This document shows positions 62,390-64,000 of a stretch of 64,000 nucleotides of DNA, piece by piece. The DNA comes from Solirubrobacter ginsenosidimutans. GTDB lineage: Bacteria; Actinomycetota; Thermoleophilia; Solirubrobacterales; Solirubrobacteraceae. Each line of letters starts with the position of its first letter. Within the stretch, counting starts at the first letter, position 1. The notes under the pieces are model-generated. The model saw only the letters and a program-made list of their open reading frames with translations. It was not told the origin of the DNA and ran no database searches. The stretch spans positions 1-64,000 of the forward strand of contig NZ_JAPDOD010000032.1 in NCBI RefSeq assembly GCF_027587205.1, written 5' to 3'. Made by a program: the position numbers and the translations under genes.

Positions 62390-62627
62390 CTAGTAGCGGC
62401 CGCGGCTCAGGGCATCGAGCCGCGACGGCGCCCGACCCTGCACAGCCCCGTCCACGGGCCAGCCCCGGGCCTCAGCCTGCGGTCGCCCGCCGGGGGCGGG
62501 TGCCCGCGCGGCGCGTTCCGGCCGGCTGCGCGCCCGCACGGTCAAGTGGACGTCAACGACCGAGTGCTCTAAGTCCAGGGGTGTCCCCTGATTGACTGCA
62601 GTCCGGCCCTCGGCACTAATCCCGAGC

Positions 62628-63284
62628 ATGCCCAAACCCCATTGGCTCCACCGACCGAGCCCGGCATTTCTCGTCGCCGTGCTCGCGCTGAGCGTCGCGC
62701 TCGGCGGAACGAGCTACGCAGCGATCACCGTCACGGGCGCCCAGATCAAGGACGGGAGCGTCACCAGTCGCGACATCCGCGACCACACCCTGCGCGCCGA
62801 GGACTTCGAACATCAGGTGCTGGCCGGCCCGCAGGGCGAGAAGGGCGACGCCGGTCCGGCGGCGCCCCAGTTGCAGGCCGCTCCGGCCGGCCTGGCGTCC
62901 GACGCGCCCACGTCCGACGCGCCCACGTCGGGCGAGATCTTGGCGGGCGTCTTCGACGTTCGGGGACAGGCCGTCCAGGCCGGGGACACGTTCCCCACCA
63001 CGCTCTCCTTCGGCCACAAGCTTCCCGCGCAACCGACCGCCGTGCGCCTCCTGGCCGACCCCGGATTCACGACGCCGGACTGCCAGGGCTGGGGCGGCGA
63101 TCCCGACCCCGCTCCCGGCGTCCTGTGCATCTACGTGGACGGCACCGGCAACCAGCCCGACGTGCGGATCAACTTCGCCGGGGCCGCCAACCTCGTCGAG
63201 CTCACCGGGACCGGCCTCGCCGTTCGGGCCACGAGACCCGGAGCCCTCCATGCGTTCGGCGGCTGGGCGTACAAGGTGCCGTGA
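62628..63284 (+). CDS. Secreted collagen-like small protein of a Thermoleophilia-type family
   Basis: A 218-residue protein with an N-terminal export/anchor helix (FLVAVLALSVALGGTSYAAI), a short repeat-like stretch typical of this family (ITVTGAQIKDGSVTSRDIRD; HTLRAEDFE), a brief collagen-like GPQGEKGDAGP and a C-terminal beta domain. Many paralogues of this family occur in Solirubrobacterales genomes and their role is unknown (surface or matrix protein is likely). The short tandem SDAPTSDAPTSG is an internal repeat. Confidence 0.75.
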   Translation: MPKPHWLHRPSPAFLVAVLALSVALGGTSYAAITVTGAQIKDGSVTSRDIRDHTLRAEDFEHQVLAGPQGEKGDAGPAAPQLQAAPAGLASDAPTSDAPTSGEILAGVFDVRGQAVQAGDTFPTTLSFGHKLPAQPTAVRLLADPGFTTPDCQGWGGDPDPAPGVLCIYVDGTGNQPDVRINFAGAANLVELTGTGLAVRATRPGALHAFGGWAYKVP

Positions 63285-63362
63285 GCGGAGGCATCGCTCA
63301 GCCGACTACCGGGCATCAACCCCCCGCTTGAACCAGGCGTGCGAATAGACGGCTAGCTAGGT

Positions 63363-63518
63363 ATGACCGGCTGCGTGGCCGCCGGCGCGAGCCGCGAGGA
63401 CGTCCAGCACCAGATGCACGACGCGATCGCCTTTCACATCGAAGGGCTGCGAGAGGCTGGCGAGGTGATCCCCGAGCCCTCCGGGCTCACCGCGACGTAC
63501 GTCAGAGTCGCCGCCTAG
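63363..63518 (+). pseudogene. HicB-type antitoxin C-terminal relic
   Basis: A 51-residue frame from the ATG at 63363: MTGCVAAGASREDVQHQMHD, AIAFHIEGLREAGEVIPEPS and a short tail. This is the C-terminal half of HicB-like antitoxins (pattern LPGCVAAGDTxEEV, EAIEFHLEGL, VPEP). The N-terminal strand before the GC motif is missing because an in-frame TAG lies 9 bases upstream. The partner toxin hicA is absent on both sides. I treat it as a relic. Confidence 0.65.
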
Positions 63519-63523
63519 CCGCA

Positions 63524-64000
63524 TCACGCGTCCATCCCCCAGTGGATGTGATCGCAGTGGTCCGCGCGGGCAAAGCCGCGGGGGTCGAGCGGGCCGTCGG
63601 GGTCCCAGCAGTAGATGAGCTCGGTAGAGCGGTTGGGGCCGGTGATGGCGGCGAGTTCGTGGACGACGTCGGCGCAGCGGCCGAAGCGGGTGCCGCGGCA
63701 GATCTCGCCGTCGACTGAGCCGATGTCCATCGCGCGGCCGGCCTCGTGGTTGGTGCCCGGAGCGTGGTCGTGCCGGAGCGCAGTGATGATCACGGTGTGG
63801 CGCGCGCCGATCCAGCCGAGCGTGGAGAGCAGTCGCGGGTCGATGCCGCCGGAGCGCAGGTCGTCGCGCTGCCCGGGCGTGAGGATGATGCGCGGGTTGG
63901 CGAGGAGCTCGCGGACGGTCGCGGTGTCCATCGGCGATCTCGAGGACGGTCCGCGGGCTGCGCCGCGGTATTGCTCGGCGCGGGCCAGGACATCAGCGAC
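63524..64000 (-). CDS. M15-like peptidase/endopeptidase domain protein, 5' end beyond window
   Basis: The minus-strand frame is open to the right edge, so the gene starts outside. The visible part (about 158 residues) has a zinc-peptidase-like pair NHEAGRAMDIGSVDGE and HCDHIHWGMDA, which matches the His-x-x-x-x-x-x-Asp ... His-x-His motif of M15/DacB-like murein peptidases. Such domains commonly end lytic proteins of conjugative elements and phages. The N-terminal part visible at the edge (ADVLARAEQYRGAA) is helical. An ATG at 63931 could also begin a short product. Confidence 0.6.
   Translation of the reverse strand, partial: VADVLARAEQYRGAARGPSSRSPMDTATVRELLANPRIILTPGQRDDLRSGGIDPRLLSTLGWIGARHTVIITALRHDHAPGTNHEAGRAMDIGSVDGEICRGTRFGRCADVVHELAAITGPNRSTELIYCWDPDGPLDPRGFARADHCDHIHWGMDA

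Noticed and set aside
62592..63284. CRISPR or tandem repeats near the collagen-like gene
   Set aside because: The only repeat is the short coding SDAPTSDAPTS. No direct repeats with spacers were seen here or anywhere in the window.

Overview
This is a high-GC actinobacterial chromosome segment, most likely from the class Thermoleophilia (Solirubrobacter/Conexibacter relatives). The clues are GC-biased codons, secreted proteins with modular C-termini, the short secreted family at 62.6 kb (an N-terminus with VALGGTSYA followed by a GPQGEKGDAGP collagen-like stretch), a RTX-like calcium-repeat protein, large LuxR/AAA regulators and many GTG/TTG starts. Placement below class level is inference.

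Left part (0-11 kb): a LAL-type LuxR regulator, then an integrated actinomycete integrative and conjugative element (AICE, pSAM2-like). Its genes run XRE regulator/CutA-like pair (minus strand), a divergent operator-promoter, SCO3933-like protein, FtsK/TraB transfer ATPase, two small proteins, RepSA-like initiator, excisionase and tyrosine integrase, ending in a 42-nt 3' piece of tRNA-Val(TAC). TraB and Rep each carry a one-base frameshift and the integrase has an in-frame amber codon, so the element looks recently dead. The left attachment site was not found in the window.

Centre (11-53 kb) is mostly ordinary chromosome: a PAS/GAF histidine kinase; a haloacid-type alpha/beta hydrolase; a double-RCK channel protein; two tandem secreted S15 peptidases; an MFS carrier; two acyl-CoA dehydrogenases; an M20 peptidase; AraC and glyoxalase-like genes; a zinc alcohol dehydrogenase facing a PLP decarboxylase; an ArsR-like regulator; and a giant secreted M14 carboxypeptidase. 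A tightly overlapped operon at 33.4-40.9 kb encodes the protocatechuate branch of the beta-ketoadipate pathway (pcaIJFHGBDC) followed by IclR and Fur regulators, with pobA divergent, giving 4-hydroxybenzoate to succinyl-CoA and acetyl-CoA. Next come a Ser/Thr kinase with a beta-propeller, an FHA-HTH protein, a secreted protein of unknown function, a DUF559 protein, a CynX-like MFS carrier, a phosphofructokinase whose residues predict pyrophosphate dependence, an MMPL exporter, a 25-residue membrane peptide and a calcium-repeat protein.

Right part (53.3-64 kb): tRNA-Asp(GTC) is followed by an integrase C-terminal relic on the minus strand. Relics of rep and traB lie 8 kb further on, on the same strand and in the AICE gene order. 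I infer a second, much older AICE whose interior now holds an ABM-like protein, two tiny tandem ORFs, a frameshifted sigma factor, a membrane protein, an arylsulfatase, a membrane protein of unknown function and a histidine kinase with a receiver-only response regulator. The window closes with the secreted collagen-like protein, a HicB antitoxin relic and the 3' part of a peptidase-like gene cut by the edge.
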